Source: a bacterium (GTDB taxonomy: Bacteria; Actinomycetota; Acidimicrobiia; Spongiisociales; UBA11373). From it: a stretch of DNA of 5,704 nucleotides. The position numbers and the translations under genes were made by a program. Shown in pieces: positions 3,732 through 5,704 of this stretch. The DNA lies in the NCBI GenBank assembly GCA_013202595.1, contig JABMPV010000491.1, positions 1 to 5,704 of the forward strand, in the 5' to 3' direction. Position 1 is the stretch's first letter, and the number at the start of each line of letters is the position of its first letter. Under the pieces are notes generated by a model, which ran no database searches, was not told where the DNA came from, and worked only from the letters and a program-made list of their open reading frames with translations.

Positions 3732-5704
3732 TCAGACGGCCCGAAGAGAGACGGGGATGCCATTGAGTACGGCATTGCCCGACACGGGGTCGATCACGGC
3801 CGAATCCGACAGCACGTTGCTGTTGACCCCGGGCCGTCGGGAAGCCACCGAGAGGCTGGTGCCCTCGAGATCGTGACCCCAACCGTGGGGAAGGCTGACC
3901 ACGCCCGGCATGAGATCGTCGGTGATGTCCGCCGGCACGTCGATCGAGTCGACCCGTGAGGACACGCGCACCACACCTCCATCGGCGAGGCCGATCCTTT
4001 GCGCGTCGCTCGGATGGATCAGGAGAGTGCATCGAGCCTTGCCCTTGGCCAGCACTTCGATGTTGTGCATCCACGAGTTGTTGGATCGCAGCGATCTCCT
4101 GCCGATCAGCACCGTCTCCGGCATCGGGGCGTCGAGGATCTCAGCGAGTCGGTCGAGATCTGCGGTGATCTCCTCGGGTGCCGCGTCGATGAGACCATCG
4201 GAGGTGCAGAGCAGTCCGGGCAGTCTGGGCTCGAGTGGCCCCAGATCGATCCCGTGGGGATGGTCGAGTGCCGTATCCAGGCTGATCCCGCCATCCACTG
4301 CACCGAACCCGTCGCCGTAGGGCCCCGACCTCAAGAGGAAGTCGATCAGTCGGTCCGGGCCCGTCCTGTCGCCCAGCGCTGTGAGCAACTCGGCCGGATC
4401 ACGGCCTGCCACCGGCGATGCCGGGTCGTTGACTGCCCGGCCGATCAGGGTTCCGAGCACCAGGTCGTCGATCGAAGACGGGTCGGCGCCTCCTCCCAGA
4501 CCTGCCGCAATGGCGGCCAACCTCGCGAGGATCTCCCACTCCCCCGGCCGTCCCTCCTCCAGCGGGAACGTGGGAGGCGAGAAGTTGACGACATTGCGGA
4601 CGGACAACTGATAGAAGGCCAGGTCGTAGTGCGAACGCTCCAGTTGCGATGGTGGGGGCAGCAGCACGTCGGCATGCCTCGTGGTCTCATTGCGATAGAG
4701 ATCGATCGAGATCACCAGATCGAGCGACGCTATCGCCTCATCCAGTCGGATCGCATCAGGCGTCGAGAGGACCGGGTTCCCCGCGATGGTGACCAGTGCC
4801 CGGATCTGGCTCTCACCCGGAGTCAGGATCTCATCGGCGAGCGCCGAGACCGGAAACTCACCCTTCACCTCGGGGTGGCCGCCAACCCGACTGGCCCAGC
4901 GGCCGGTCCGGAACGGTCGGGGCCTTCGTGTCTCGTGCGCCGCCCTGGGGAACATGGCTCCGCCGGGCCGATCGAGGTTCCCCGTGGCCAGGTTCAGCAC
5001 ATCGGCCAGCCACGCAGCCAGGGTTCCGAATCTGGCCGTATGCGTGCCCATGCGGCCGTAGACCACGGCAGTGGGAGCGTCGATCAACTCGCCGGCGATT
5101 CGCCTGGTGACGTCTGCGGAAATTCCCGTCGCGTCGGCAACGGCCCCGGGGGTGAACCGTGCCAGCAGGCCGGGCAGCAGATCGAGGCCGTTGGTGTGCT
5201 CCTCCAGGCTGCCCTGCCCGTCTCGGGAGAGGACCTCGACCGCCAGGGCAGCCATCCACAGCGGGTCGGTGCCGGGCCTGATGAACAGGTGCTCGTCCGC
5301 CTCCGTTGCAGTCCTCGAGCGGCGGGGATCGACGACCACCAGTCTCCCTCCCCGCTCCTGGATCGCCTTCACCCTGCCGGGGAAGTCCGGGGCGGTCGCG
5401 AGACTGCCGTTGGAGACCCAGGGGTCCGCACCGAGGATCAGCAGGTAGTCGGTCCGGTCGAGGTCGGGTACGGCAATCGAGTCCGGATTGCCGAACATGA
5501 AGCCCGATGAGACGTGCTTGGGCATCTGGTCCACTGTCGAGGCGGTGAAGAGGTTCCTGGTCCCGATGGCCTTGATGACCGCTGGGTTGAAGAGCAGATT
5601 CGCCGGGTTGTGGACACTCGGATTGCCCAGATAGATGGCGACGGCGTTCCTGCCGTGCTCGGCCATGATCGGCAGCAGGCGACGTTCGATCTCGGCAAAT
5701 GCCT
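3732..5704 (-). CDS. Molybdopterin oxidoreductase, DMSO reductase family (N-terminus beyond right edge)
   Basis: The frame is open to the right edge. An internal Met at 5666 is preceded in frame by AFAEIERRLLPI, so the true start and the expected N-terminal iron-sulfur segment lie outside. Numbering from that Met (644 residues): YLGNPSVHN (12-20) is typical of the family. TASTVDQMPKHVSSGFMFG (41-59) is the metal-ligand region, and Asp46 falls where Cys, SeCys, Ser or Asp binds molybdenum in relatives. DRTDYLLILGADP (70-82) and LVVVDPRRSRTA (109-120) are cofactor-binding strands. ALVTIAGNPVLSTP (290-303) and RHADVLLPPPSQLE (330-343) follow. The C-terminal dinucleotide-binding domain (about 517-635) has RRSLRSNNSWMHN, IHPSDAQRIGLADGGVVRVSS and LPHGWGH. 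It should carry a bis-pterin guanine dinucleotide cofactor and move electrons in a cytoplasmic or exported redox reaction. No Tat signal can be checked and the substrate is unknown. Confidence 0.93.
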   Translation of the reverse strand, partial: AFAEIERRLLPIMAEHGRNAVAIYLGNPSVHNPANLLFNPAVIKAIGTRNLFTASTVDQMPKHVSSGFMFGNPDSIAVPDLDRTDYLLILGADPWVSNGSLATAPDFPGRVKAIQERGGRLVVVDPRRSRTATEADEHLFIRPGTDPLWMAALAVEVLSRDGQGSLEEHTNGLDLLPGLLARFTPGAVADATGISADVTRRIAGELIDAPTAVVYGRMGTHTARFGTLAAWLADVLNLATGNLDRPGGAMFPRAAHETRRPRPFRTGRWASRVGGHPEVKGEFPVSALADEILTPGESQIRALVTIAGNPVLSTPDAIRLDEAIASLDLVISIDLYRNETTRHADVLLPPPSQLERSHYDLAFYQLSVRNVVNFSPPTFPLEEGRPGEWEILARLAAIAAGLGGGADPSSIDDLVLGTLIGRAVNDPASPVAGRDPAELLTALGDRTGPDRLIDFLLRSGPYGDGFGAVDGGISLDTALDHPHGIDLGPLEPRLPGLLCTSDGLIDAAPEEITADLDRLAEILDAPMPETVLIGRRSLRSNNSWMHNIEVLAKGKARCTLLIHPSDAQRIGLADGGVVRVSSRVDSIDVPADITDDLMPGVVSLPHGWGHDLEGTSLSVASRRPGVNSNVLSDSAVIDPVSGNAVLNGIPVSLRAV

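Noticed and set aside
3999..5510. 503-codon open frame on the plus strand opposite the molybdoenzyme
   Set aside because: It is antisense to a clearly recognisable protein. Its translation is rich in Arg, Gln and Gly with no family pattern, as expected from GC-rich antisense frames.

Overview
The window is GC-rich with GC-ending codons. The protein types and apparently leaderless start sites suggest a high-GC actinobacterium, perhaps Acidimicrobiia-like. That placement is an inference from protein style, not from a marker gene. No tRNA, rRNA, CRISPR array, insertion sequence or phage gene was seen.

Layout: (1) At the left edge, on the minus strand, lies the N-terminus of an acyl-CoA dehydrogenase-like protein (205 down to the edge). 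It is preceded by a complete short-chain dehydrogenase/reductase (SDR) gene at 276-989. The 70-base gap and shared strand suggest co-transcription. (2) A 210-base divergent intergenic region (990-1199) carries a 32-base imperfect palindrome and two -10-like hexamers. Each hexamer lies exactly 7 bases before a start codon. (3) On the plus strand, 1200-2897 encodes a 565-residue predicted lipoprotein with a ZU5-like beta domain near the N-terminus and a second domain at the C-terminus. (4) From 2898 to about 3345 the DNA is mostly non-coding or decayed. It holds a possible small membrane protein gene on the minus strand (start 3126, good ribosome binding site), a weak coding-like remnant on the plus strand and several hairpins. 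(5) 3346-3731, minus strand, is a broken C-terminal beta-sandwich fragment with a frameshift and no start. (6) From 3732 to the right edge, minus strand, is a large DMSO-reductase-family molybdopterin oxidoreductase. Its N-terminus lies outside the window.

The SDR and acyl-CoA dehydrogenase pair fits fatty-acid or other acyl-CoA metabolism. The lipoprotein is read divergently from that pair and has no clear functional link to it. The molybdoenzyme belongs to a separate unit whose partners, if any, lie beyond the right edge. I found no convincing new multi-gene system. The points most worth a second look are the decayed gene remnants between the lipoprotein and the molybdoenzyme, the paired leaderless promoters around a palindrome, and the probable Asp metal ligand in the molybdoenzyme.
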